From NCBI RefSeq assembly GCF_003987015.1, contig NZ_PIPQ01000003.1:124001-188000 (forward strand): 64,000 bases of DNA, in the 5' to 3' direction. The notes beneath the pieces are model-generated. The model had not been told where the DNA came from. It saw only the letters and a list, made by a program, of their open reading frames with translations, and ran no database searches. Both the position numbers and the translations under genes were made by a program. Position 1 is the stretch's first letter, and every line of letters starts with the position of its first letter. Of the stretch, positions 28,627 to 37,750 are shown piece by piece. This stretch comes from Aliidiomarina taiwanensis. GTDB lineage: Bacteria; Pseudomonadota; Gammaproteobacteria; Enterobacterales; Alteromonadaceae.

Positions 28627-29253
28627 ATGGCAAGTCACGATGAACTTATGAAGACGCGATTTCGCGGCTACTTACCTGTTGTTATCGACGTAGAAACAGC
28701 TGGCTTTAACGCCCAAACCGACGCCCTACTGGAAATTGCAGCAGTCATCCTCGACTTCGACAGTCACGGAGACCTAAAGCCCGTGGCAACACATCACGCG
28801 CATATCGAGCCATTCCCTGGGGCTAATATTGAACAAGCAGCTATTGAGTTTAATGGCATAGACCCACACAGTGCTTTGCGGGGCGCCGTAGAAGAAAGCG
28901 AAGGTTTGCGAGAAATATTCAAAGCCATTCGTAAGGCCCAGCGCAAAGCAGGCTGCCAGCGGTCGGTGCTGGTTGGCCATAACGCCACCTTCGACCATAA
29001 GTTTGTGATGGCAGCGGCAGAGCGCGGCAACTTAAAGCGAAACCCATTTCACCCTTTTGTCACCTTTGACACGGCAGCCTTATCCGCCGTGTTCCTTGGC
29101 CAAACTGTGCTTATTAAGGCATGCCAAGCGGCGGGTATTCCTTTCGACTCTAACGAAGCGCACTCGGCCATTTACGACACAGAGCGCACTGCTGAACTCT
29201 TTTGCTATATGGTCAACCGCTATAAACAGCTCGGCGGCTGGCCATTAACCTGA
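28627..29253 (+). CDS. rnt: Ribonuclease T
   Basis: A 208-residue DEDDh exonuclease that trims tRNA and other RNA 3' ends and acts on the tRNA CCA. The exonuclease motifs are VIDVETAGF (Asp, Glu), HNATFDHKF and [14 protein letters not shown] precedes the ATG by about seven bases. Directly behind the stop is a degraded piece of dbpA. Confidence 0.95.
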   Translation: MASHDELMKTRFRGYLPVVIDVETAGFNAQTDALLEIAAVILDFDSHGDLKPVATHHAHIEPFPGANIEQAAIEFNGIDPHSALRGAVEESEGLREIFKAIRKAQRKAGCQRSVLVGHNATFDHKFVMAAAERGNLKRNPFHPFVTFDTAALSAVFLGQTVLIKACQAAGIPFDSNEAHSAIYDTERTAELFCYMVNRYKQLGGWPLT

Positions 29254-29593
29254 TAGGCCCAAACGACGCGTATAAAATGCGGGTACTGGAAGACACCTTG
29301 GCAGAGCCTCTCCTATTGCAGTCGCTGCCTATGGCGGCCCCAGCAGACAACTCCTTAAGGTCTCACTGGGCCACGTTGCAGCTAACCGGCGGCAAAAAAG
29401 ACAAACTACGCCCTGGGGATATCGTGGGAGCTTTAACGCGCGACAACCAGATAAGCCAAGAGCAGCTTGGTAAAATAAAATCCAAAGCAACTGGAGCTTT
29501 GTTACCGTCCATCAAGCTTTGGCAAAGCGCGCGCTCACGCTCTTTAATCAAGACAGAATCAAAGGCAAACGCTTCCGCGCTCGTCTTCTCTAA
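29254..29593 (+). pseudogene. dbpA: 3' remnant of dbpA (DEAD-box helicase, RNA-binding domain), truncated and frameshifted
   Basis: Only about the last 110 codons of a DbpA-like helicase remain. The frame reading GPNDAYKMRVLEDTL, then GGKKDKLRPGDIVGALT and QEQLGKI matches the end of the helicase core and the start of the DbpA 23S-rRNA hairpin-92 binding domain. At an A-run (29477-29480) one base is missing, and the domain continues in the next frame as IQSNWSFVTVHQALAKRAL ... IKGKRFRARLL to TAA at 29593. All helicase motifs are absent. The remnant abuts the rnt stop, so a deletion joined the two. A sequencing error could explain the frameshift, but not the lost 5' part. Confidence 0.85.
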
Positions 29594-29604
29594 AACCCTA
29601 ATAA

Positions 29605-29633
29605 AAAAGGCCGCTTCAGTGAAGCGGCCTTTT
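29605..29633. terminator. Bidirectional intrinsic terminator
   Basis: A 13-base-pair stem AAAAGGCCGCTTC/GAAGCGGCCTTTT with a three-base loop. It lies between the dbpA remnant and the converging peroxiredoxin gene and may be the original dbpA terminator. Confidence 0.9.
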
Positions 29634-29654
29634 GCTATTTATGAAGAAGCGAGC

Positions 29655-30260
29655 TTATAGCTTGTCTGCGTTCTTCGTTAGGTATGCAGCAACACCTTCA
29701 GCGTCAGCTTTCATACCTTCTTCACCAGCTTCCCAACCTGCTGGGCACACTTCACCGTGCTCAGAGTGGAAGTTGAGTGCGTCCACCATGCGTAGCATTT
29801 CATCAATGTTACGGCCTAGTGGTAGGTCGTTTACTACCTGATGACGTACAACGCCTTCTTCGTCAATGAGGAACGACGCACGGAAAGCAACGCCCGCTTC
29901 TGGGTGTGCAACGTCGTAAGCTTCCATAATTTCACGCTTAATATCAGCAACCAGTGGGTACTTCACTTGGCCAATACCGCCGTCTTCAACAGCAGTATTA
30001 CGCCATGCAGTGTGCGTGAACTGAGAGTCAAGTGAGCAACCAATCACCTGTACTCCACGCTTTTCAAACTCTGCTAAACGCTTGTCGAAAGCAATCAGCT
30101 CAGAAGGACATACAAATGTAAAGTCTAGCGGGTAGAAGAAAAGTACCGCTTTTTTACCTTTAATGTGCTCACTAAAAGTAAAGTTTTCAACGATTTCACC
30201 AGTACCCATTACGGTCGCTGCTGTGAAGTCTGGGGCCTTGCGGCCTACTAATACAGCCAT
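29655..30260 (-). CDS. Typical 2-Cys peroxiredoxin (Prx1/AhpC group)
   Basis: A 201-residue cytoplasmic peroxidase that reduces H2O2 and organic hydroperoxides. The peroxidatic Cys51 is in FTFVCPSE, with the active-site Pro and Thr just before (FYPLDFTFVC), and the resolving Cys172 in GEVCPAGW. It has a GGIG loop but the C-terminal YF motif of hyperoxidation-sensitive enzymes is absent, so it should be robust. Neighbours are a monothiol glutaredoxin and Fe-SOD, giving an oxidative-stress patch. Confidence 0.93.
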   Translation of the reverse strand: MAVLVGRKAPDFTAATVMGTGEIVENFTFSEHIKGKKAVLFFYPLDFTFVCPSELIAFDKRLAEFEKRGVQVIGCSLDSQFTHTAWRNTAVEDGGIGQVKYPLVADIKREIMEAYDVAHPEAGVAFRASFLIDEEGVVRHQVVNDLPLGRNIDEMLRMVDALNFHSEHGEVCPAGWEAGEEGMKADAEGVAAYLTKNADKL

Positions 30261-30332
30261 GTTAAATCTCCATATATTGGTTAATGTAAAAAATCACTGC
30301 ATTTCAGCAGTATGATGCTGCTCAACAGCACC

Positions 30333-30686
30333 TTACTCAGCGGCTGGCGCTTCTGGCGCAGCCTCTGCAATAAGAGGCTCTAATTCGCCCTGTTGGGCCA
30401 TTTCTAAAATAATATCACAACCGCCAATTAACTCGCCTTTCACCCACAGTTGCGGGAAAGTTGGCCAGTTTGCAATTTTTGGCAGTTCTGCGCGAATATC
30501 TGGGTTTTGCAAAATATCAACATAGGCAAATGGTTTGCCACAGCTCATTAAAGCTTGAGAAGCCTGTGAAGAAAACCCACAGCTTGGCAGATTTGGTGAA
30601 CCCTTCATGTAAAGCAACACTGGGTTCTCGTTAATTTGCTCTTTAATGCGTGCATGTACTTCTTGAACTTGCTCTTCGTTTTGCAT
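30333..30686 (-). CDS. grxD: Monothiol glutaredoxin (Grx4/GrxD)
   Basis: A 117-residue protein with the CGFS active site (Cys36) after KGSPNLPS and the conserved WPTFPQLWVKGELIGGCDI glutathione-binding stretch. Grx4 proteins bind a bridged [2Fe-2S] cluster with BolA partners and take part in Fe-S delivery and iron sensing. An Ala/Glu/Pro-rich tail (APEAPAAE) follows the domain. It is divergent from sodB. Confidence 0.95.
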   Translation of the reverse strand: MQNEEQVQEVHARIKEQINENPVLLYMKGSPNLPSCGFSSQASQALMSCGKPFAYVDILQNPDIRAELPKIANWPTFPQLWVKGELIGGCDIILEMAQQGELEPLIAEAAPEAPAAE

Positions 30687-30737
30687 CTATCTTACTCCGC
30701 TCCAAACTCGACAATATCGGCTCTGTGTACTGGGTTT

Positions 30738-30746
30738 ATTATATCA
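30738..30746 (-). promoter_or_regulatory. Extended -10 promoter element for grxD
   Basis: The minus strand reads TGATATAAT (30746-30738), a consensus -10 with the TGn extension, about 52 bases upstream of the grxD ATG. No good -35 hexamer is at the right distance, as is common for extended -10 promoters. Confidence 0.5.
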
Positions 30747-30929
30747 TACAGAGAATATGAACGCGCCCTTGAAATACGCTTTCTTTATCCCCATATAGGT
30801 ATTGTAAGTAAAAAAAACAATCCCCTAGAGAAGCGCCCAACGAGGGTGCTATACTGAACATTAATGGCTGCGCTGTAAACCAGCATGGCACATTTCTTTA
30901 TACATTTATCGGATAACGGAGAGCAGATA

Positions 30930-31511
30930 ATGGCTTTTGAATTACCCGCACTGCCATACGAAATGGACGCACTTGAACCACACATTTCAGCAGAAACTTT
31001 AGAGTACCACTACGGTAAGCACCACCAAACCTACGTGACCAACCTAAACAACCTTATCGCTGACACGGATATGGCTGGTAAGTCCTTGGAAGAAATTGTT
31101 CGTTCTTCAGACGGTGGCGTGTTTAATAATGCTGCTCAAGTCTGGAACCACTCTTTCTACTGGAACTGCTTAAGCCCGAACGGTGGTGGCGAGCCAACAG
31201 GCGCACTTGCTGACGCTATCAACGCTAAATGGGGTTCTTTTGCAGCATTTAAAGAAGCATTCACCCAAAGCGCAGTCACTAACTTTGGTTCTTCGTGGAC
31301 TTGGTTAGTTAAAACGGCCGACGGCAGCTTAGACATCGTCAACACAAGCAACGCAGCAACACCACTAACTGAAGAAGGTGTTACACCTGTCATGACTGTT
31401 GACCTGTGGGAACACGCCTACTACATCGACTACCGCAACGCGCGTCCTAAGTACATGGAAGGCTTCTGGGCCTTAATTAACTGGGACTTTGCAGCGAAAA
31501 ACTTCGCTTAA
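30930..31511 (+). CDS. sodB: Iron superoxide dismutase
   Basis: A 193-residue cytoplasmic enzyme that dismutes superoxide. Metal ligands are His27 ([11 protein letters not shown]), the His in VWNHSFYW, and Asp and His in [12 protein letters not shown]. The segment [13 protein letters not shown] is typical of the Fe form. The frame is open to 30885, but ATG 30930 ([10 protein letters not shown]) matches the family start and has GGAGAG upstream. A terminator follows at 31531. Confidence 0.95.
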   Translation: MAFELPALPYEMDALEPHISAETLEYHYGKHHQTYVTNLNNLIADTDMAGKSLEEIVRSSDGGVFNNAAQVWNHSFYWNCLSPNGGGEPTGALADAINAKWGSFAAFKEAFTQSAVTNFGSSWTWLVKTADGSLDIVNTSNAATPLTEEGVTPVMTVDLWEHAYYIDYRNARPKYMEGFWALINWDFAAKNFA

Positions 31512-31530
31512 GTCTTTCGGTTAAACAGCA

Positions 31531-31557
31531 AAAAAGCGAGCCTCGGCTCGCTTTTTT
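31531..31557. terminator. Bidirectional intrinsic terminator between sodB and fadR
   Basis: A stem AAAAAGCGAGCC/GGCTCGCTTTTT with a very short loop and T-runs on both strands separates the converging sodB and fadR genes. Confidence 0.9.
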
Positions 31558-31582
31558 TATTCTTATTAACAAGACCCGTCGC

Positions 31583-32293
31583 TTATTCAACAAAGTTTTC
31601 AGGAAGCGAGTCTCGTATCTGCATCCAGATCTTCGCAGAGTTATAGCCGTATTCGCGCACAAGCGCCATCGCTTCCGTGTAATCGCCCTGCTCCGCTAAT
31701 GTAGCTAAGCGTGCATAATAATCACGTGCCAGCTCTCTTGCTTCTGGCTTCGAGAAATAAAACTGACCAATCCGTGCATACAAGCCTTTGAATCCATTTA
31801 ACACCAGTACATACACTTTATTACCCGAAGCATGGGCTAGCTGTTGGTTTAATTGGTAGTCAAACTCTGCAAAGGCACGGCCTGTATCTTCCAGATCTTC
31901 AGCACCTGCTAGGGCGTCCATCGCCTTGGCTTTGTTGTGGCGTAAGGCCGCACGAATATAAATAGCGCTAATGTTTGTGCGGGCCGACAGTAAGTCGTCT
32001 ATTAAGTCAGGCATGCCTTCTTCGTCAAGGCGGGCCAAGGTTTCTAAAATATTTAAGCCTGACGTTTCCCAGAAATTATTTACTTTCGTAGGCTTGCCAT
32101 GTTGAATGGTCAGCCAGCCGTCACGGGCCAAACGCTGTAATACTTCACGCAGCGTGGTTCGGGTTACCCCAATAAGTTCAGAGAGTTCACGCTCTGCAGG
32201 CAAAATAGAGCCCGGAGCAAAGTCCCCTTTCCAAATAGACTTAACAATAAACTCTTCTGCAAAACCCGCGGGGCTTTTCGCTTTAATAATCAT
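31583..32293 (-). CDS. fadR: Fatty acid metabolism regulator FadR
   Basis: A GntR-family regulator of 236 residues. The N-terminal winged helix is almost identical to E. coli FadR ([20 protein letters not shown]), followed by [18 protein letters not shown] and the FadR-type acyl-CoA binding C-terminal domain. It represses fad genes and activates fabA/fabB, and acyl-CoA releases it. ATG 32293 ([15 protein letters not shown]) matches the usual start; TTG 32302 in frame is less likely. A candidate operator lies in front of fadD at 37722. Confidence 0.95.
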   Translation of the reverse strand: MIIKAKSPAGFAEEFIVKSIWKGDFAPGSILPAERELSELIGVTRTTLREVLQRLARDGWLTIQHGKPTKVNNFWETSGLNILETLARLDEEGMPDLIDDLLSARTNISAIYIRAALRHNKAKAMDALAGAEDLEDTGRAFAEFDYQLNQQLAHASGNKVYVLVLNGFKGLYARIGQFYFSKPEARELARDYYARLATLAEQGDYTEAMALVREYGYNSAKIWMQIRDSLPENFVE

Positions 32294-32473
32294 GTGTGCC
32301 AAAATAAAAGTCCTGTATAAAGCATTAGGGTGTCAAAAACGACATCCCATTTGCATTCAAGATTGTAACCCGCTTGCTATGGTCGGACAAGTATTACCCT
32401 GTTCTCGAGCAATGGCATAATTTATGGTACTTTCCATGACACTATAACAACACTCTTATTCACAGGTATATGC

Positions 32474-33007
32474 ATGTTATCGAGCCTTACCCGCGCCCTA
32501 TCTAATTGGCCCCACAAGCGTTGGCCTTGGGTTTTACTTGCCACCACTGCCACTTTACTCACCTTAACAGCCCTGTACTTTCAGCACGTGCTTCAACTGG
32601 AACCGTGCGAACAGTGTATTTACCAGCGCACCGCTGTCATAGCCATTGCGATTGGCGCTTGGGTGGCCGCCATAGCACCGCACCTTTTCGTGCTACGCTT
32701 GGTGGGCTACATAAGCTGGGGCTGGGCTGCTATTGCAGGGTTTGCTAGCGCCCATTATCACGTGTGGGTCCAAACGGGCATAAATGCATTATTTGCCAGT
32801 TGTAATCTTGAGCCTAATTTCCCTGTGTGGTTACCGTTACACGAATGGCTGCCAAGCGTATTTGCTGTTACTGGGCTTTGTAGCGACGCCAACTGGCAGT
32901 TTTTGAATATGGCCATGAGTGAATGGATGCGACTTATTTTTGCTCTCTATATAGCCGCAGCGGGCATCATCATTGGCTGCCGCCTTTGGCACAAGCGTAT
33001 GCCTTAA
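32474..33007 (+). CDS. dsbB: Disulfide bond formation protein DsbB
   Basis: A 177-residue four-helix inner-membrane protein that reoxidises DsbA and passes electrons to quinones. The first redox pair is Cys45-Cys48 (CEQC), the second Cys110 and Cys136 in the second periplasmic loop, and the quinone-site Arg follows CEQCIYQR. It is divergent from fadR, as the two are neighbours in E. coli too. Its end overlaps the converging ycgN by four bases. Confidence 0.94.
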   Translation: MLSSLTRALSNWPHKRWPWVLLATTATLLTLTALYFQHVLQLEPCEQCIYQRTAVIAIAIGAWVAAIAPHLFVLRLVGYISWGWAAIAGFASAHYHVWVQTGINALFASCNLEPNFPVWLPLHEWLPSVFAVTGLCSDANWQFLNMAMSEWMRLIFALYIAAAGIIIGCRLWHKRMP

Positions 33008-33498
33008 GGCGCCGTATGCAAGGGCCAACGAATAATAAGCAGGTCGTCTTCGTCAAGCTCGTCGGCGTCGGAATAAAGTGTATAACCTGTGGTGGCCATA
33101 CCGGCTGCCACCATGGCCGCCCGCGAACCGTCGTGGCGTAACGGGTGCCATGAAGGTAAGGGCTTACCTTCCGCTAAACGCCGATACGCACAGCTCGGTG
33201 GCATATAGTGCACTTCATCAATTTTTTCCGGTGTCAGCACCACACATTCTGGCACATGATCCAACCGATTTTCATAGTGCCGGCACTGACTGGTCTGCGT
33301 GTCTAACAAGCGGCACGCCACGTTCACAAAGTGCATGGTGTCGTCAGGGCCCATGGGCGCATCGTCAGGCACATCCTCTCGAGCTTCCAGCACTTTATGT
33401 AGGCAGCATTTACCGCAACCGTCGCAGAGCAGCTCCCACTCCTCTTGCGACATCTGCTGCAGCGACTTTTGTTGCCAAAAATCAGGCGAAATACTCAT
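33004..33498 (-). CDS. ycgN: YcgN family cysteine cluster protein (UPF0260)
   Basis: A 164-residue protein with the cysteine pattern of the CxxCxxxCC family: LLCDGCGKCCLHK near the start, then CRLLD, CRHY, CVVL and CAYR. The cysteines suggest a metal or Fe-S centre, but no function is established. It is the last gene of the long minus-strand run from yoaA and is only six bases after mltB. Confidence 0.92.
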   Translation of the reverse strand: MSISPDFWQQKSLQQMSQEEWELLCDGCGKCCLHKVLEAREDVPDDAPMGPDDTMHFVNVACRLLDTQTSQCRHYENRLDHVPECVVLTPEKIDEVHYMPPSCAYRRLAEGKPLPSWHPLRHDGSRAAMVAAGMATTGYTLYSDADELDEDDLLIIRWPLHTAP

Positions 33499-33504
33499 GG
33501 AGAA

Positions 33505-34482
33505 CTAGCGACCTAAGCGAATGCGGTCAGCCAAGTGTCCCACCACTACCACGAAGTAATTCGAGCGGTTCCAGTCCATGAGCACATCCCAGTTGGTATA
33601 GCTTAAGTACACACGGCCTTTTTCGTCGTCAGGAATCACTAAGCCCGCGGTAATATCCCGAGTCGGTAAGTCACTCCCGTCGTAGCGGCGCACACCCAAG
33701 GCTTGCCACTCGGCAAGGCTACGTTTGTTCTGGCGACCGGCTAGACTTAAGTCAAAGTCACTTGGTAAACGCACCTGCCGACCCCAGGTTTTGCTGTCGT
33801 CCCAACCGGCGCTTTTTAAGTAGTTTGCCGCAGAAGCAAACACGTCGCCCTGGCTGTTCCAAATATCAATTTTACCGTCTTGGTCATAGTCCACCGCATA
33901 GGCTAAAAAGGAGCTTGGCATAAACTGGGTTTGGCCCATAGCTCCCGCCCAAGAGCCCCGCATTTGTTCCGGATCAATATGGCCAGCTTCAATGATTTCT
34001 AAAGCCTGCATGAGCTGCTTCTTAAAAAAAGCTTCACGGCGACCTTCGTAGGCCATGGTTGCTAAAGCCGACACCACCTTAAAGTTCCCGGTATAACGAC
34101 CAAAGTTAGTTTCCACCCCCCATAACGCCACAATAAAGCGTGGCTGCACACCGTAGGCGGCACCTATCTCTTCTAAAAGCTCTCGGTGTTGGTTGTACAT
34201 TTCAATACCTTGGCGCACCTTCCAGTCTGGCACTGCTTTCGGTAAATAAGTGTCTAAGGTTAACTTAAATTCCGGCTGGTTCCGGTCCGCTGACACGGCC
34301 CGCTGATAAAACGTCGCATCGGCGAACGCTCGCGTTATGGTATTTTCTGAAAAGCCTTGGCTTCGTGCTTCTTCTTTTAGCTGCTCCACATAGGCTGGAA
34401 AACCAGCAGGATCCGCAGCAAACACAAGGGAACTAAACAACACACTAGCGGCTGTGACCAGTCGCAACAGGGACAACAACAT
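33505..34482 (-). CDS. Lytic murein transglycosylase B family protein
   Basis: A 325-residue exported GH103 enzyme that cleaves the peptidoglycan glycan strand, forming 1,6-anhydromuramyl ends. The signal peptide ends at FAAD with no lipobox, so this is a soluble MltB (SltB-like) rather than a lipoprotein. Catalytic Glu124 is in WGVETNFGR, with GAMGQTQFMPSSF and DYDQDGKIDIWNS as family motifs. It lies four bases after ycgL. Confidence 0.93.
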   Translation of the reverse strand: MLLSLLRLVTAASVLFSSLVFAADPAGFPAYVEQLKEEARSQGFSENTITRAFADATFYQRAVSADRNQPEFKLTLDTYLPKAVPDWKVRQGIEMYNQHRELLEEIGAAYGVQPRFIVALWGVETNFGRYTGNFKVVSALATMAYEGRREAFFKKQLMQALEIIEAGHIDPEQMRGSWAGAMGQTQFMPSSFLAYAVDYDQDGKIDIWNSQGDVFASAANYLKSAGWDDSKTWGRQVRLPSDFDLSLAGRQNKRSLAEWQALGVRRYDGSDLPTRDITAGLVIPDDEKGRVYLSYTNWDVLMDWNRSNYFVVVVGHLADRIRLGR

Positions 34483-34486
34483 AAGC

Positions 34487-34786
34487 TTATTCCTCGTCTT
34501 TTGAAGGGGTACGTGAATGCAGGTAATCCGGCGCTGCCGCCGGTAAAGGTGCGTCGTGGGCTGGCGGCAATTGCAAGTAGTAGCCGGGCTCAGCTAAATG
34601 CTCTAGCAGCTCAGCTCCCGACAACCGAGCCAGCTTTTTCTCTGCCGTAATATGCAAAGTCATGGCTGTTTGCTGGGGTGTAAACAACACCTGCAACGAC
34701 TCTGGTAAAGCATCAAAATCCGCATCTTTCGGTAAATATAAGTAGGTATCGGGTTTCTTCGTCGACTTAAGAACTGTACACAACAT
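34487..34786 (-). CDS. ycgL: YcgL family protein
   Basis: A 99-residue cytoplasmic protein with the YcgL fold signatures YLYLPKDADFDALPESL and LLEHLAEPGYYLQLPP. The biochemical role is unknown. AAGGA precedes the ATG. Between rnd and mltB, it keeps the ycgL-ycgN association seen in other gammaproteobacteria. Confidence 0.92.
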   Translation of the reverse strand: MLCTVLKSTKKPDTYLYLPKDADFDALPESLQVLFTPQQTAMTLHITAEKKLARLSGAELLEHLAEPGYYLQLPPAHDAPLPAAAPDYLHSRTPSKDEE

Positions 34787-34824
34787 AAGGGGTATCCTTT
34801 TACTCGATCTTAAATACGCGGCTG

Positions 34825-35967
34825 TTATAAGGCATCCGCAAGGGCTAGTACGGCTTCACCTGCTACCTGGTAACGCCAGCTCGACAACATTTCAGGCTTA
34901 GGTACTTGTGCTTTGACAGCAGGATCGGTGAATTTGCTCCACACAAACACCTCATTTATTTGTTTTCTCGACCCAAGTAGCTGCGGTGCCACGCCAGCCT
35001 GAGTCGCACGCTCCTTAATTAACGTTTTGGCCTCTTTAAACCACTTCTTATAACCGCTGTGGTCGTCCAAGCGCGGTATGGCCCGAGGCCATGCTTGCTC
35101 TGGTGTGCTAAGCCCCCGTTCTATGGCAGCCAAAATATCTTTCCCGCGCTGCCTTAACACTTTCGGGTGCAACTCTGACACTTCGGCCAACGCTTGTTTG
35201 CTCCGTGGTTGTGCATGGGCTATTTCCGTTAGCACGTTGTCTCGAAGCAAGAACGGCAGGGCAATGTCCTCTTGCTGGGCGCAGCTTAAGCGCCACTTAG
35301 CAAGCTCGGCTAATACAGCCCGTTCAACCCCCTGCATTTGCGCATAACCACCTACATCACGCCAAGCAAACTCCGGGTTCGCGACTCGGCTCCGCTTTTC
35401 CACCTGAAACGCACATTCTTGCACAAAGAAGTCATATTGAGGCGACTGCTCTATCTGCTTTTTCAGTACCGGGTAAACTTTTGCCAGGTATAAACTATCC
35501 GCCGCCGCATATTCCAGTTGCGCCTGTGATAGCGGGCGTTTCAGCCAGTCCGTGCGCGACAGTGACTTGTCTAAAGTCACCCCACACATTTCTTCCACCA
35601 TGCCTGCATAACCAATTTGCGCACCTTCGTGCAAAAACGACCAGGCAATTTGGGTGTCAAACATTTGTTTTGGTGCGGCGCTACATTTGCGGTTAATAAT
35701 TTCCAGGTCTTCCCCTGCTGCATGCATCACGGTTAACACTTTGTCTTCGCTCAGCAATTCCCATAGGGGGCTCATATCCACATCCAGCAGCGGATCGAGA
35801 ATCAGCCACTCATCAGCAGCCCAAAGTTGCACCAGGCCAAGCTTCGCATAGTAGGTCCGAGTTCTTACAAACTCTGTATCGAGAGCGACCCAGCCAACTT
35901 CACGGGCTAGATCGCAAAACGCCACCAAATCTTTGGTGGCGTTAATTAAGCGGAAATTATCTTGCAT
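34825..35967 (-). CDS. rnd: Ribonuclease D
   Basis: A 380-residue DEDDy 3'-5' exoribonuclease involved in tRNA 3' maturation. The exonuclease domain has ALDTEFVRTRTYYAKLGLVQ (Asp, Glu), AAGEDLEI and YAAADSLYL (Tyr, Asp), followed by two HRDC domains (about 215-295 and 300-380). Its ATG directly follows the fadD stop, with no gap. Confidence 0.95.
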   Translation of the reverse strand: MQDNFRLINATKDLVAFCDLAREVGWVALDTEFVRTRTYYAKLGLVQLWAADEWLILDPLLDVDMSPLWELLSEDKVLTVMHAAGEDLEIINRKCSAAPKQMFDTQIAWSFLHEGAQIGYAGMVEEMCGVTLDKSLSRTDWLKRPLSQAQLEYAAADSLYLAKVYPVLKKQIEQSPQYDFFVQECAFQVEKRSRVANPEFAWRDVGGYAQMQGVERAVLAELAKWRLSCAQQEDIALPFLLRDNVLTEIAHAQPRSKQALAEVSELHPKVLRQRGKDILAAIERGLSTPEQAWPRAIPRLDDHSGYKKWFKEAKTLIKERATQAGVAPQLLGSRKQINEVFVWSKFTDPAVKAQVPKPEMLSSWRYQVAGEAVLALADAL

Positions 35968-37629
35968 TCACGACTCTTCTTCTTTTAATGCACGGCGAAG
36001 TATTTTGCCCACATTTGTTTTTGGCAGTTCTTCCCGGAATTCAACCAACTTGGGTACTTTATAGGCGGTTAAATTCTCACGACAATAATCACGCAACTCA
36101 CGCTCGCTCAGCGAATCGTCTTTCTTCACCACGAACACTTTGACCACCTCACCCGAGGTTTCGTGCGGCACGCCAATGGCGGCCACTTCCAGCACTTTCG
36201 GATGCGCAGCCACGACATCTTCAATTTCGTTCGGGTACACGTTAAAGCCCGACACCAAAATCATGTCTTTTTTCCGGTCCACAATTTTGAAGAAGCCCTG
36301 TTCGTCCACAGTTGCCATATCTCCCGTAGCAAACCAGCCGTCTTGAATCGCTTCTGCTGTCGCTTCGGGTCGACCTAAGTAACCAGGCATCACTTGTGGG
36401 CCTTTTACTAACAGCTCACCTGGCTCGCCAAGGGGTACTTCCTCACCGTGTTCGTCCACTATTTTCACATCGGTGGACGGCACCGGAATACCAATACTGC
36501 CGGTATAAGTTTTTATGTCGTACGGATTAATCGACACCACAGGCGCACACTCGGTTAAGCCGTAGCCTTCCAGCAACACACTGCCGGTTACTTTCATCCA
36601 GTTTTCCGCTACGGCGCGCTGTACCGCCATACCGCCACCCAGCGCAACTTTCAGGGAAGAAAAGTCCAGCTCGGCAAAGCCTGGGGTATTCAGTAGCCCA
36701 TTAAACAAGGTGTTCACTCCTGGGAAAACCGTTATCTTATGCTTCGCCAGCTCTTTCACAAAACCTGGCATATCCCGTGGGTTGGTAATCAGGACGTTCA
36801 AACCACCGTGCTTCATAAAAGTCAGGCAGTTCGCTGTCAGTGCAAAAATATGGTACAGCGGCAGTGCGGTCACAACGACTTCTTTACCGTCTTCCACCAG
36901 TGGGTTCACCACCGCAGACACCTGCTCTAAGTTCGCCACCATATTACGGTGGGAAAGCATAGCCCCCTTGGACACACCCGTTGTGCCACCCGTGTACTGT
37001 AAGAAGGCTAAATCACTGGCTACAACTTCAGGCCGTGTGTAGTTGCACTTCTTGCCACGCTTTAACACCTGATTAAACTGTAATTCATTTTCAAGTTGGT
37101 AACTCGGAACCATTTTTTTCAGGTAGCGAACCGCTAAATTCACCACCCAGCGCTTAGGCGCAGGCAACAAGTCACCTATTTCTGTTACTATAATTTGGTC
37201 GAGTTCCACTTCATGCTGAATTTTGTCCAAGGTGCAGGCAAAGTTTTTCAAAATAACAATGCCTTTGGCCCCAGAGTCTTCCAGCTGATGCTTCAATTCT
37301 CGGGCTGTATACAGGGGGTTTACATTCACCGCCACCATGCCAGCTCGCAAAATACCAAATAAAGCTACTGGGTACTGCAGCAAGTTCGGCATCATTAACG
37401 CAACCGGGTCGCCTTTCTTCAGCCCTGTACTTTGCAAGTAGGCAGCGAAATCTTTTGAAAGCTCATCGAGCTCTTTAAAAGAAATATAACGATCCATGTT
37501 CACAAAAGCAGGACGCTCAGCAAAATTTTTGCTACTTTCTTCAAAAATGTCTAATAGCGACGAATAATGATCAGGATCAATTTCGTTCGGTACCCCAGTT
37601 GGGTAACGTTTCTGCCATATCTTTTCCAC
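35968..37629 (-). CDS. fadD: Long-chain fatty acid-CoA ligase FadD
   Basis: A 553-residue adenylate-forming enzyme that activates exogenous fatty acids for beta-oxidation. It has the AMP-binding P-loop [22 protein letters not shown], and the FACS signature around [20 protein letters not shown] plus the catalytic Lys near the end ([10 protein letters not shown]). The start is GTG at 37629 with AGGAG about eight bases upstream. A FadR-like operator lies about 100 bases upstream. It is directly followed by rnd. Confidence 0.95.
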   Translation of the reverse strand: MEKIWQKRYPTGVPNEIDPDHYSSLLDIFEESSKNFAERPAFVNMDRYISFKELDELSKDFAAYLQSTGLKKGDPVALMMPNLLQYPVALFGILRAGMVAVNVNPLYTARELKHQLEDSGAKGIVILKNFACTLDKIQHEVELDQIIVTEIGDLLPAPKRWVVNLAVRYLKKMVPSYQLENELQFNQVLKRGKKCNYTRPEVVASDLAFLQYTGGTTGVSKGAMLSHRNMVANLEQVSAVVNPLVEDGKEVVVTALPLYHIFALTANCLTFMKHGGLNVLITNPRDMPGFVKELAKHKITVFPGVNTLFNGLLNTPGFAELDFSSLKVALGGGMAVQRAVAENWMKVTGSVLLEGYGLTECAPVVSINPYDIKTYTGSIGIPVPSTDVKIVDEHGEEVPLGEPGELLVKGPQVMPGYLGRPEATAEAIQDGWFATGDMATVDEQGFFKIVDRKKDMILVSGFNVYPNEIEDVVAAHPKVLEVAAIGVPHETSGEVVKVFVVKKDDSLSERELRDYCRENLTAYKVPKLVEFREELPKTNVGKILRRALKEEES

Positions 37630-37721
37630 AGTATTAGCTCCTGCTCTCGTTATTCTTATCTTTGTTCAGTTCAGTGTAGCAAGGCCTTAGAGGCCCCTAG
37701 CTAGTTCATGAGAAATATTTT

Positions 37722-37738
37722 GACACATACGACCAGTG
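37722..37738 (-). promoter_or_regulatory. Candidate FadR operator upstream of fadD
   Basis: The minus strand reads CACTGGTCGTATGTGTC, agreeing with the E. coli FadR consensus (ACTGGTCnGACnTGT) in all the left half and most of the right half. It lies in the 121-base gap before fadD and upstream of the likely transcription start. The assignment is by eye. Confidence 0.5.
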
Positions 37739-37750
37739 AATCCTAGTTTC

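Noticed and set aside
29277-29660. A 127-residue open frame as an intact gene
   Set aside because: Its first half matches DbpA, but the second half is out-of-frame; the DbpA match continues in another frame, so this is a pseudogene.
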